A stretch of 64,000 bases of DNA, taken from contig NC_037590.1 in NCBI RefSeq assembly GCF_003073045.1, forward strand, positions 43,564,296-43,628,295, written 5' to 3'. The stretch comes from Pomacea canaliculata (taxonomy: Eukaryota > Mollusca > Gastropoda > Architaenioglossa > Ampullariidae). A program made the position numbers and the translations under genes. The notes beneath the pieces are model-generated. The model saw only the letters and a program-made list of their open reading frames with translations, did not search any database and had not been told where the DNA came from. The number at the start of each line of letters is the position of its first letter. The first letter of the stretch is position 1. Below, in pieces: positions 27,101 through 39,450 of the stretch.

Positions 27101-30100
27101 AAATTCGGTTGAAGTCGTAAACATTCAGACCTTGCGCACTTCAGCGCATATCTTTCCAAGGACCCCTGCAGCCCGGCTAGAAAGCAAGACAGTTACTATT
27201 TGACAGACTTTACCCTCTCAGTGACCTCTGAGCGTGCTCCGTACAACGCGACCCGTCGTTGACACTCTGTACGTGATAAATCCCAGTTTTGCATTTGAAT
27301 ATCTATGTCTACCAGTACCTGCAAACACACTGCCTTGACACTGGTGGCGACCAAGGATGTGTAATCATCATCACAGAACTTAGAAGATGCAATATAAAAT
27401 TATGGCACAGATGAGACATGTTTGTGTTATACCGGTTGGGTGATAGCGGAGGAGTCTTAAGCATGTTTTCCTTTGTTCTGACATCTGAGAGGTGGGAGGA
27501 CTGCAGTACTTTGCAGCCATGCAGAGCATTTATGGATTTCCGTCGCATACACAACTCATCTTCAAAGGTTTTCTCGAAGAGCAGAAAGAGAGAGTCTTTT
27601 TCCCCTCCACCGAGTTCATTTCTACTGGAAAACTCCAAGCCTTTCTTCTTTATCTATATTCGACAAAATAGTTGGAGACTTAGATTTCGATCATTTTGTG
27701 TCGAAACAAACAAAACCCACAACTCCATGGACTTTCCCCGGGAGCACAAGAATCCGTGAGGAATCGCTTCTCAAACATCGTTTCACCGAATTTAGTGGTC
27801 GTCGTGAGATGTTTGTTTTTTTCCTACTTACGTGATTTATGCAGCAAGCTCCCGCATCCTTCGGGCGACTACAACTACTAATAACAAACCTGCTCCTCCT
27901 CCCCGGTAGCGAACCTTTGCGAGAAAATTCCCAACTGAAAGTTTCCTTGGTAACCTCCAGGGATATAATGCTGAGCGATTGATTTCTGATGCATTCTTCT
28001 TCAGCTTTCTCAAGTGCTGACAGGTTACCAGCAAAGAAGTGGCAGCTGCTTTCCTTCACCTTCTTGTACTGGGGTAAAGGTTAAACCATGGCCTGGCCCG
28101 CAGACCATACGGGTAAGAACACCTCCAAGGTACCGCGAACTCACACACGCACTCAGCGAGGCCGGAGTTTTTATAGGCAAAAATTCGCCGCCTGGTCCCC
28201 TCACGCTGGTGTAACGTGTGTTGCGCTCAGTGGACTTACAGAACAACGAAGATTACTTGGGTGCTGCTTCAAGGAGGGTTGATTTTTTGCGGTGTGTCAT
28301 CTACCAACTTTGCCGGCGCAGGCCACGACCGACGTAGACTTGAAGTTGAGAGAGCGAGCGAGGAGGTCAGTAACGTATTTGACAACCCGTCCAGTTGAGG
28401 ACCGGCCCAGCCTACAGTGAACAGACAGCACGTGACACACGAGGGCTCCACGTCACATGACAGTGTCCTCGCACCTCCTACACCCAAGGTGTAGACAAAG
28501 TCTACCTGCAAGCAAAGTCACAGTAAGCCTCTTTGGTTTTTTTTCCAGCAAGGATGTTTACCGCTGAGTGAGCGTAGGTAGACAAACATCAAGGACAGCA
28601 TGTAGAGTACAGGGTCCTACCGCTTAGATCTGTTTGCTTGGAGTAAAAACACAATATTTCCCACCCATCACGTGCGCGACTGGACCAATGTGTGAAGAAC
28701 TCACAGGACTAGCTAGAACTAGTGACTTCATGTCTGTTAGTCGAGAGTATTTTAAGTTGTTTGCTAGGAGGTTGACCATGACGCAGCCTCAAGAGTCTGT
28801 AACTGTATGTTGTGAGCATCCCGCCACGCTAGATGATACAGGTCATAGGAGTGTGAATTAGAGACCTAGTCTTAGTGGCGCATGCGGAGCGACAGGATTG
28901 ATAGAGTATGATGTAACATTCTTGTCTCACATTATGATCGTAATAGGTGTCTTTGGTTTATTGTACTTTTAAAAATCGTGCCTAATCGGTGGCATAATGG
29001 TCATTAGTCGAGGATTGTATTTTATTCGCGGCTTTAGTAGCATTTATCTTTTCCTCTGCTTATTTATTATCTTTCCGTATTTTGATAAACTCCTTTTTTT
29101 CATGGTTTTGTTCGGTTGCGGTGTGTATTCATACGCATCTCTTATGGTGCTGCAGTCAAGAGCTCACGATGTCTCAGTGTTCTACTGTTGCAATATATGT
29201 TTTGGGATATCTGAATTTTCAAACAAACACAGTCCGAGTGGGAGGCTACTAACGTAGGATAGTGTGTGTAAGCGATGACCAACGGACTCTAACGGCACAG
29301 AGGCATACTGTCATCAGCCGCGCTACACAGGAGTTGGAGGCTGCCATCACCGGGTAGAACTGGACTATGTGTCTAGTTCTGGTTGTCAATGGTAACTTGT
29401 GCATCGCAGCACGACGACGAGAACGGGAAGAGGAATGGTGTACTAAGGCTTTGATCGAGATAGGAGTAAGAGCTCGTGTTACGGTTAAGGTAACTTAGGG
29501 TAGACGTTTCTTGTAAACAGGAAACAATTGAAAGTATATAATAGATGGAGGGGATTGTAGGTTCTCAAGAGCCCAATGGACATTGGATAGTTGTAAGCTT
29601 AATGTCTTCAACGTCACCACTAATCATAGGGTGATAGAAAGTAAAACGGATGGGTGAGAAATCATAACGTTTGGTTTGCGTTTGTTTTCAGAGAGAGATG
29701 ACAACGAAAGACACTGCGTACTCAGCTGTGGCCCCGAAGATGGAGACCACACGAGAGTATAGGTGGAGGCATAGAGGAGGGGCTGCACAAAGAGGCGCGA
29801 CTGGCAAGAGAGAAGAGGCGGAGAAGAAGGAGGGCAAATGGAATTTTCAAACACTGTTGTCACAAACAAGTAGGCAGGTGTACAAGGTGTAAAAAATGAT
29901 TGATAAAATCTTTAGTAACACTATCTAATGCTATATTAACTGAAATGGTTTTCAACAGCCATGACGCACCCATAATTTCTTCATGGGTGCATGAACATGG
30001 CATCAATAGTACGGTGGGCAAAAGATTATGTTATCTTTATTTACGATGGGGACTCTTGCCCCTCACTGTGCACCACACTTACAGACAGAGCCATGTTAAA

Positions 30101-33100
30101 ATAGAAAAGGAGAACATCTATTGGTGGAGAGCCGCAGATTGAATCGGTCGAAAGGAAAGGAAGATAAAGGAAACTATTAAACTCGTAGGAGTGTCATTAC
30201 CGCCACCTCATACGCCCGCCTCGTGTACCGCACCGAACACTCACACACGCACTGTGTTTATCCTCTCATGAATCTCCTGCGACAAAAGACGGAAGATAAC
30301 CTGAAGTTACCCTATAACCAGCATATGCCTGGGTTCCTCCGTTGCTGCTCCTTATCACAGCAGGACGGCTGATATTGCATCATTGTATTCCATTTACTCT
30401 TCAGAAAGAACATCCGTCCTGAAGGATTTTAGAAATGAAACAGGGCGCCGCTCGTCATCGTCCGCCACAGAGGCTAAACGGGAAAAACCCAGGAATATTT
30501 CTCTTCTTTCAAACAGAGTGCTTGTCCGACAGTTTTGCGTTTTCTTTGATTTCACTTTTTATTAACAGAATTAGTTTTGAACAAAACTTTTTGATAAGAT
30601 CGATTTGAGAAGTGTATTGTGATTTGAAGGAACAGAATTGCCTGTAGGGAAGATTGCAAAAACTATGAGTGTAAAGTAAATAACAATCACACAGAAAGTC
30701 ATCAGGTAGTTTCTCCGCTCGATTAGTCGGTGTTGACTTGCTGTACGGTCAGTTTATTTTTTCGTTTACACAACGATACACACGTATTTTTATTTCAACC
30801 ATGTGAATTCTAATCCCGAGTGATCGTATTCGACAACAAAGAGCTGAGAGGATTTTCATGAAAAGATTGAAAAAACTACGATAGGTCAACATATAAATGC
30901 TCTTGACTCTGTTGCATCTACCACTGTATGAAAACCTAATCCCATGTAAGGTTCTGACTGTTGATTTGTCCACTGTGACAAACTCGTGACTGCAATCCTG
31001 TCCCTTGGAAGTCCATCGCAGACGCAAACTGTCAGATTGCCCTGCTCGCTGGCTGCGAGACAGAGACGATGAGAGTGTGGAGAAAGAACAGGAGCAGGAG
31101 GAGCAACAGATGCGAGGCACAAGAAGAGATCAGAGCAGGCAATGGAAGCTTCTAACTGATCTTATTTTCCTTCAGCGAATGGCATGCGACGTTTGCCACG
31201 TCGTTGCATCGGTCTTCTTCAGGGATCGGACACATTGATTCCTTTCTGGAAACGAACCGCAGCGAACCTTCCGTGCTGCCTGTGAACGACAAGAGCATTG
31301 GACCATCTTTGAACTCATACGTTTTCTTGAAATACGTGTTGAACATCACCCACATGGATGAGGGATTCTGTGTACTAAATAAGATAAATAGAACAAAAAC
31401 ACAAAGATAAAGAATTTTAATAAATGCTGCCAGTTATAATTTTCCGAGATTACGTCTCGACTACTGGAGAGGCAGATGGCTTCATTAAATCTGATCTTTT
31501 GATGATAATGCTTGTGCATAAGCCATTCTTTGTTGCTTGTTTGCTTGTAATAAGCTTCGCGACCTGTCAGATACTGAAAAAGATAAGAGAGTTTGAGGGA
31601 TAAATGTCAACATGCAGTACACTGCGCGATTTACGCGTGTTTCTTTCTCATCTCATGTTATCGGGTTATATCAAGTGCAGTTCAGCCAGTTCTATGACCA
31701 GATGTCACATACAGAGAAAGAGCAGGCACCTAGAGAACGAGAGTGAACCCAGGCAGTATAAGCCCCTCAACATGTGTTGCACACCGGACTGTCATCCTAT
31801 GACCAGGTGATCCTGTATGACTCGGACTCTATGACATTCGACTTTCGTTTGACATGGACATTAGTGAGGTTGACCAGATTAAGAAAAAAGACTATAAATA
31901 CTGGGAAGAAGACAGAGCAGACCACGCACTATTTTTTGAGCCCATTGTCGACTTGTAGTTCACGAGGTGCACTGATACTTGATGCTCAGCATCAGATCCG
32001 TGAGCCTCGCCCACCCCAAGAACGTGCACGTGCAGGTGAGAACAACAAACGCCTACCGGCCAAGGTGTGTCGGTGGAGAGAGGGTGTACTTTTGTCCACA
32101 CAGGTGTAGGCTATGTATTGTGTTTGGTTGTGTGTTAGAGTGTATGGTGTGGTGTGAGAGAGAGATAAGAGTAGAGAGAGGCTATCTAAGCGTGTAAGAC
32201 GGGTGCGTGCTTGTGCGTATGTAGTGTGTAGCGGCTTTAGCTGCACAAGAGGCAATGATCAGCGAGCTAAAGCATCTTTACCAACGATTGCTAAGCAGTT
32301 TAGTAACTCAAGGGAGACAACATCCTGCCAGCCCACGGTTGTCTCCTCATGTCGCGACATTCTTCCCAATCTCGCCCGCCCAGCTCTGTTTTTTGGGGGA
32401 CACTGGGTACAGAGCGGGTATCGCGCCACCAACTGAGTGGTCGTCCACCGTCTCAGCCACCTGGAGTGGAGCACTTGAGACTGAGAGGCGAACAGCTACG
32501 CACGACAAGCTGTGCAGCCCCGAGTACACCACACAGAACTCAATCTCACAACAATCGTCACAAGCTAACAACCAGACCTCGGATTGTCTACTTCGCCACA
32601 GACGAATCGCTTATCATCTCGGGGATCACTTGGGCTGCACATGACAGCATCGGTCGTGCGGTTACTTTGTGTGTTGCTTTTGTTCTGTTTAAACACCATT
32701 AATCGGTTTACCAGCAAGGATTCCAGAGGGAGATACAAAAAATATCAAAGACATTTTTGAACTGTTTGTCGATGGCGTCTGGAGCGTTCGCGCAGTTTTC
32801 GTCAGCTTAAAATGTCAGACTTTAGCAGAGGGCCGAATAAACGTTTGATTTCTTACGAATTTTCTGTCTGCACGTGACTCAGTGTAGCCGGAGCAAGAAA
32901 ATGTCGGCGGGTTAACAAGTGGACAATGCGATTGATAAAACCGAGAAGGCCGGGCGACGCTGAAACAAATGGAGCAGTAGACAGCGATACAACAGCGAAT
33001 AACGCATATAGCTGTTATGTTATGGACTTGTATCGAGCATCCCCCGGTCTGACAGCATAAATGGAGGCTGACAACCACATTCGGCAAGCCAGCGCCCTCA

Positions 33101-36100
33101 CTAGCTCACATCTCACACGTGGGAACAAGAGATCATGATTCAAAAGTAGTTTGTGGACAGAGGGATGTCGACTTAGAACCCTGCAGTCATAGCAGGACGC
33201 CAAGCGAGTTGGTGTTAACATGAGAACCCGTGAAACACACTAGAGAGTCTGGTGGAAAATCTGAGGAACAGACAATTAATCATAGAGACAGATCTCGGTA
33301 CCAGTCCTGTACTGATTTGTCATAGCTACTGATGCTGTCTCCGTGTTCTGTGTGATAGATTTTATTCCTGGGGTAGTGTTTGAGCATGTTCTATTTGCTA
33401 TGTGTGAGCGTGTGTGATCCAACTAATTCATCTTAACAAACATACACACCCACACCCACACACACTCACCGACTGAGGTTCAGCGCGGAGGATTTATCTA
33501 TGCCTCATTTGCACTGATAGTGCAAAGAGTGCACATAGTATTTAAGGCAGCAGTTACTATATGTCCTGGTTATACTCGTCGGCCAAGACGTGGACTGTCG
33601 TGCTGCAATCTGAAGCATAAGAGAGTCCCGCGTTGTATGCGTGTTACTAATGTCACAAATCAATTCTACGTCAAGTTTTTGGTGCCACTCGGGAAACTAG
33701 CGGGAGCGGATTAACAACTTTATGGACTGCAGCTCTCGGCATTTATCCGGACAGGTCGTGTGCTAGGATTCTGAACATAATATAGCACGCTGGTTCAAGA
33801 AATCAAGCGTATCCCACGACAACTCGTAGAAATCGCGCCTCGCGGTGTGCTGAAGCGGAGTAAAAATGCCTAGCCAGAATTGGTAGGTATGTATCAACGC
33901 CGAGTGCGTAGCAAGGGGTGTACTACAACTGTTTCCTGTCGACCTCAAGAAACGGCCCCTCGATGCCCATTTGCGTGATAGGGGAACTCAAGCGCAGGAG
34001 TCATAATGAGAGTATTGGTGATACGGGTAGAAGCCCGCTGGAAGAGAGAAGGGAGTGAGAACAAGAAGCGATGGGGAATAGGTACTGCAGTTCGTTCTGA
34101 CCTCTACCATAAAACAGCAGACAGCAATCAGATAAATCAGGATTTGCCGACTAAGAGTGTAACATCATAAACACGTTATCAATGTACACAAATATTCTGT
34201 GTGTTACAAGGTTATTTAACACGAAAGCTAGCTATTTAATGATTTAGTTCTCAAATATGTGCAAAGACTAGTGTTTAGAATGTATGCAATGACAAGCAGT
34301 CTATATATTATTTAAAGCTGCTAGTCGCAGTAAGTGAAACTCTCGCAGAACTGTGGATCACAGACCATCGCAGCAGTTCTCATTACATCCTTCTGGTAAT
34401 ATTAGTGATTATTTGATGATCCGTCGCCATCAGTGCAAGACCAAGTCCGCAGGTGATAATGTCGATGATCGTTTTCGGAGACAATTAAATATGAAATCTT
34501 GTTTATAAATTATCAATTTATGCTGAGTTTGCGCCGGAAGACGGAATGGATGGTCGAGAGAAACACCATTGACCCAGAAGTACCGTAAATGCAGTACTAT
34601 CGATCGTTAGGAGAAGTGGATAGCACAAGCCAGGCTATTGGCGGACTCTTCCTAAGATCAGATGAGAAGAGAGAACACTCGTCATAGGAGGGACTCTATT
34701 ATTAGAACATAGGTGAGCGGAGAATATCGAGGCACATGGTCTGATATTTGAGCTGAGTGAGAGACCCACAGAGCGAGAGTGCGGTGGAGGGACTATGCCA
34801 CACTAGATATGGGACACGCCTATTCCAAAATTCTAAGACGGAGAGTTAGGTCGTTTCAGACGACGCAGTGAGCACTAGGCAGATCTCCTGCAATCTCGGA
34901 GAGATTGTATGTCAGAGCAGCGGCGAAACAGCTTTTGACTTTGTCACTAAGAGAGCGATCCGATAGGGTGAATAAATGACGCAGGGAGACGGCGACTGGC
35001 AGGTAGCTTACAAATCGAGTGTGACCTGACCTCTTACCGCGGTAACTCCAGCCTGAGAATGAACAAAAGCCACTTGATTCGAGTAAAGGTTTAAGATTTA
35101 GAGCAAAGGCATACTCTTACTTTCAGTCGACCACCAATTTTCTTTACGATCGGCGGCACAAGTAACGATCCTATATTAGGTGTAAGCACAGATAATTAGT
35201 TTTCTCGAACATTACAAAATAAACCAATTTGGAATACACAAGGCGTCGTCGTGATGTGTACCCACTCTGATCTACTTAGCTCGTAAGTTGGGCTTTTCCG
35301 TCGCAAATTTTACTTTTCCATAAATATAACTTTAAGCAATAAATAAAGAAGTATGAACCTTTAGCGAATATTCCTATTTACAAATTTACCACTTAGTGGA
35401 TTGTTTGCCTCGGACCCTCAGTGTCTTCTTCCAGTCGCTGAGACTCTAGCGCACACCCGAGGTGGGTACAATCTATCTCTTTAATTGATCATGCGCGAGT
35501 GTCTCACTAACGATAGTATAAGGTGCTGAGTGGCCTATGTGGTTGGCGAGTATGCAATATCATGAGTCTCGTACTTTAGTGTTCTTTTAATTTGTTTTAA
35601 AAACAAAAAAGAATTTTTTCATTGGGCTAGAATTACTTAGAGGATGTCCAAATACATGTCAAATATAAAAAAGTATATACAATAATTATCTATAATTAAA
35701 TATAGTTTTATATTATATATAAATTATACATAGTTTGTAACTGTCCATATTTTTTCAGCTGAAACGATTGCAAGAGAAGGTAAGGTACACTAAACTTTTT
35801 TGGATTTAGCTATATGACATTTCCTTATTTGACAAATCAGCGCATTTTACTTTTTGTTTAAATGTTCTTCTCCGTTAAAGTAGTTCTTCTCCCCCGACAG
35901 TCGGTTTGTGCAATACTAACTCATACAAAGACCCCGCCGATACAAAATAAAGACAAACCACAATACAGGGAGGTAGATGATGTAAGTAATCACACCTAAT
36001 ATTGATAAACTTGTAAACAAGGTGTTGTGGAATCGCTAGGAAAAGTGGATTTGTTTGTAGCTGCTATTGTCATGAACTCCTGTATCAGATTTCCCATCTG

Positions 36101-38426
36101 GAGGCCAGTGAGATGGGGGTTCGGCCGACTCCCGAGATGCCGCGCGACGCGAGAGTCAGCGAGAACGACGACAAGGCGGAGTCGGACATCAGCAGCCTCG
36201 CCAACGACCGCACGGCCCAGACCATCAGCGCCATCTCGGACAACCAACGAAAGATTCAGAGCTTGGGGAAAACTCTGTCAGACAAGAAACCTGTCTCACA
36301 GGTAGGGAGGAGTTTCATAGTCAGTTGTTGATCAAAGACAACTGTTGAAACTCCACACAGGCTGCTGTCAACAACTCTATGTAGTGTACTTTAAAATGTC
36401 ACCTGTCTGTTTGCCTGTATTTTATTTTTCAACTGTCTGCTGCTCTGGAAGTCTCGACTCTCTGTTGTTATGCTTGAATTCGTATTTTTTATTTGCTAAA
36501 GCCTCATTGAATTCCTACTGGATTTGTCATACTTGTGTATCTTCTTTAAAAGATTTTATTGTATCCTTCAGTCAAAAACTGTTTTTCTTATGGAGTGAAA
36601 TTACGGTACACATCAAGTCTTACCGATATTACTGTGTTAGTGTGGATTATTATGTGTTTTGTTTAGGTTCTCAAAGAGGCCTTAGAGAAGCTGCGTGAAC
36701 AAGAAGCTTCTCAGACACGGAGTGGATACAAAGAATTCAGCAGGAGGTAATGTTACAGAAGTTCTTTCTCGCTGTCAGATGAGGGAACCTCAAAGTGTTT
36801 CAGTAAAAGTTACTTAATGTATTTTACTTTAAATGTCATGTTTAATATGATTTGCATTCAGAATAACACACACGCTAATCAACTGGCAATATAAAGGACA
36901 ACACGAGTGCCAAACACAAGAATAGAACTTTGCCAATATGACGATGCTGCAGCGGTGAGAGATGAGAGTTGTTTGTCTCAGAGTACCTTGGTGACAACTA
37001 TCTTCCTCAAGAGGAGGGGGAGACGAAAGTCCCTCAGTCTGCCAATGGAGGAGAGTCTGACAGAGGGCAGAGACTGGAGGCCATCTACAGAATGTTGCTT
37101 CGTATGTACAGCAAACAGTCGGACAGCAAAGTGAACTCTGGTCACGAGGACGGCCCCAATGGCGGTATGACAATGTTTGCTTGACACTGAGATGTCACAT
37201 CCTTGTAGATAATCCTTAAAATTGAAAAATCTGCCTAACAACATCAAACAAATGGTTAACATCAAGCTCTTGTTTTTAAATCTTTATTTGCTACATCCAC
37301 ATTTTTGTGTGTGTGGATTTTCATTTTCTTTCGTTATTTCGGTTTATCGGCGTTTTACTTTCTTTCATTTGTTTGCTATTTTGTTTTTGCTCCTGTTCAT
37401 TTTTTTCCTTTAATTCATTTTGCGATATTATAAGAATTGTTAGGAGAAACAATCACTTAAATGATCAAGATTTTCTGATTGGAGGAAGAGGGTGCTGGAT
37501 TATGTTCTTAAAGCTGGAAAAGTTTGGTGAATCTTGAAATGTAGTGGGGACACTGCATTACTAGCTGACTTTTTGGTACAATGAGTTTGGACTGTTCTAT
37601 TAGGTTTATCTATATATATGTGTGTGGAAAATACTGTTTAATCTCCTCCTAAAAAGATGGGAAACATTTTGTTATTTTCGAACAGAAGTGCAGCAAGACA
37701 GACAGGAAGGACACACACCTGTCCAAAGTGACAGTGAGTTTCGAGACGCAGGTGAGTCTCAGGTGTAAAGGTAGTGATGATGGTTGGTCCCACAGAAGGT
37801 GGTGGACTTGTCGCTCATATAATGAAGATGTTGTATTCAAGTGTAGTTGATTTTTGTAAATATGAAATATGTGTTGACAGAACTTTTTTAATTTAGTAAT
37901 AATTTAGTATTATGGTTTCATGTTCACGTTATTTGAGTGAAACTGTAACTCCTAACTCTTACCAAAAGGGAAAAAAAGAATTATTTTACGTACATAAGAA
38001 GGGAGACAATAACAGTACGTTAGAAGTTTGTTTCTCTTGCACATATTTGTAGAACTTGTCTCACAGGAATCTTTGTATTTTCATTTTTGTAACATCCCGT
38101 TGGCATCTGCAGTGCTGGAAGCGTTCGAAGTGAAACTTTTGAAAGATCTGGACCTCGCAGAACAAGCCGGCTTTTCTGTTGAGGAAATCATGGCCGACCT
38201 TCGAAAAAAGAGTAAGGACACACACACACACATGTATGCTAGTTGAATAAATGTTGAGTTTGTGTGTATGTCTGTGTTTTAAGGGAGAGAAAGTAGCAGT
38301 CAAACTCAATGTAACTATTTATCCTGCTAATGACCCACTGGTGCTCCAGGTGCCAGAGACCAGCAGACGAGGCTGCAGACCATCAAGAGGCAGCTGGACG
38401 AGTTGGATCGCTCCCCCAGGCTGTAG
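18199..38426 (+). CDS. Secreted coiled-coil protein, nine exons, split across the assembly gap
   Basis: Clean exons in A: 18199-18280, 19582-19610, 20746-20766, 21045-21065 (repeated at 35759-35779). Clean exons in B: 36089-36301, 36667-36746, 36862-37164, 38113-38211, 38350-38426. Every junction is phase-matched. The product is about 310 residues. Residues 1-22 are a signal peptide (MIHSVVVLLCVCLCLFITIN). Heptads RRVSRDLDQ, AETLRTQ, LKRLQEK, ISHLEA follow, then an acidic Ser-rich linker, more helix (VLKEALEKLREQ), a central region (EYLGDNYLPQEEGE), and a C-terminal coiled coil (RLQTIKRQLDELDRSPRL-stop). Exon 7 is 303 nt in B but needs 305 for phase, and the A copy supplies the two missing bases. 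B also has an in-frame TAG there where A reads CGA, so part of exon 7 is uncertain. No globular domain was recognised. The likely role is extracellular oligomerisation; the function is unknown. Confidence 0.72.
21375..23628 (+). pseudogene. Error-rich duplicate of exons 5-9 of the secreted coiled-coil gene (segment A end)
   Basis: Counterparts of exons 5 (21375-21577), 6 (about 21924-21998), 7 (22113-about 22407), 8 (23333-about 23426) and 9 (about 23556-23628) are all present in order with their splice sites. Each contains single-base losses or gains that break the frame relative to 36089-38426. I read these as duplicate assembly of the same exons and not as a second gene. Confidence 0.65.
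24647..24746. other. Assembly gap of exactly 100 N
   Basis: One hundred consecutive N, the usual placeholder for a gap of unknown size. The sequence on its left matches about 39440 and the sequence on its right matches about 11.15 kb, so the two contig ends overlap and do not abut. Confidence 0.99.
25695..29880 (+). pseudogene. Error-rich duplicate of exons 2-4 of the mucin-like membrane protein gene
   Basis: Exon 2 counterpart at 25695-28522 (acceptor ctcag|CCTCG and donor CACA|GTAAG retained), membrane-span exon at about 29330-29487, tail exon at about 29692-29875. The Ser/Thr-rich frame is broken many times. The signal-peptide exon has no counterpart because it lies left of the overlap. 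The tail counterpart is open in a different way (TAYSAVAPKMETTREYR), so the true tail sequence is uncertain. Confidence 0.6.
32641..35779 (+). pseudogene. Error-rich duplicate of exons 1-4 of the secreted coiled-coil gene
   Basis: The signal-peptide exon is recognisable at about 32641-32728 but out of frame. Exon 2 is barely recognisable at about 34535-34580. Exon 3 lies at about 35434-35461 with extra bases. Exon 4 is identical at 35759-35779. The last is where segment B becomes clean. Confidence 0.55.
33480..33905. other. Sequence present in B without a match in A
   Basis: Between the CA-rich stretch near 33465 and the shared gtagcaaggggtgtactac (33907; A 19109) lie about 425 bases, where A has about 200 bases of different sequence. 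It shows no coding frame or repeat signature and has a more GC-balanced, random-looking composition than its surroundings. It could be misassembled sequence or an allelic insertion. Confidence 0.5.
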
Positions 38427-38646
38427 TGTCCATGATGTGCAATGTATTGGAACTCTGTCTTTGGAACTCACTCACAGGTCGAACTTCCGCACCCACTGTG
38501 TTCATGGCTCAAAATCAAAACCTCTGAAGTTCTAAACTTATGTTCCGCAGAGAAGCTACATGTCTGAGTTGTCTAGTAATACTTCAGGACACAGATGTTG
38601 CGATTTTAAGCGCTCGTGCAGTTGTCAACTAATTACTGTCTCCTTA

Positions 38647-38652
38647 AATAAA
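38647..38652 (+). terminator. Polyadenylation signal of the secreted coiled-coil gene
   Basis: AATAAA within ccttaaataaacagcc, about 220 bases after the stop at 38424-38426. It is conserved at the homologous place in segment A (about 23842). Confidence 0.5.
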
Positions 38653-39450
38653 CAGCCACAAGCATAATGGCAGTATTGAGATAAAGTTGTCATCAAAGTT
38701 GCTAGCCATTGTTTTTGTGTAGTGTTTCTAAAAATAGCTTAAAAGACAAGTGATTTAGTGAAGAACATATAAAGATTTAAAGACAATCCATTTCATCTTT
38801 AAAGAGAAAATTTTTTTTATCTAACACTTTTCGCTGTCTTCCCTAATTGCCACTATTTGGTTTTTCATCATTTTCTTTTTTCGAGTCTAAAGCACTGACA
38901 GCTTTGATATGATGACATTATCCACAAACGGTCTGTGACATGTTGTTTATGACATTCATGTGACACCTGTACTCACTGCAGTAATCTTCCAGCAGCAACT
39001 ATGAGTATTGCCTGCACCTGCTTACTCCAGCTCCACTATTTCTCCACATCTACTTTCTGTCACAATAATTTTTCTGTCACATACTACTATTATACTTAAT
39101 AACAATAATCGCAAAAGCAATCGAAATCATTTAGTACATTTTATCACCGTTATATAAGGATTAATTTTTAGTTTAGATACATCCTGTTCTCATACTTCAC
39201 TTCTTGTCTCTGTGTGCATATCATAAAAAATGAAAGTTACTAAGGATTGGAACATATTAAAACAATCATATTTGATAAGTGCTTTTGATAGGAAGAAAGT
39301 CCGCAAAGCAATCACCGAATCGTGAGATAAAATTGTAATTGATTCAACTAAACGACAATTGAGAACTTGTTTGTTCTATGGATTGAAATAACAGAAATAA
39401 ACAAGGAACACTTTACAGTCCTGTTGTACAACCCTTCATTCTATATCAGA

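Larger units (their letters stand above)
24840..39450. other. Segment B: second copy of the duplicated block, starts at the gap
   Basis: It is collinear with 11150-24646 throughout. From the gap to about 35.6 kb it is saturated with small indels and mismatches relative to A, about 1.1 kb longer overall. The worst stretch is about 33.4-35.5 kb. From about 35.6 kb onward it becomes clean, and exons there are in frame where the A copy is broken. Distribution and type of differences point to an unpolished contig end. Confidence 0.85.

Noticed and set aside
11150-39450. A true tandem gene duplication with a decayed second copy
   Set aside because: Divergence is indel-dominated, equal in exons and introns, and switches sides at one homologous point. 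A gap of exactly 100 N separates the copies. Assembly overlap explains all of this better.
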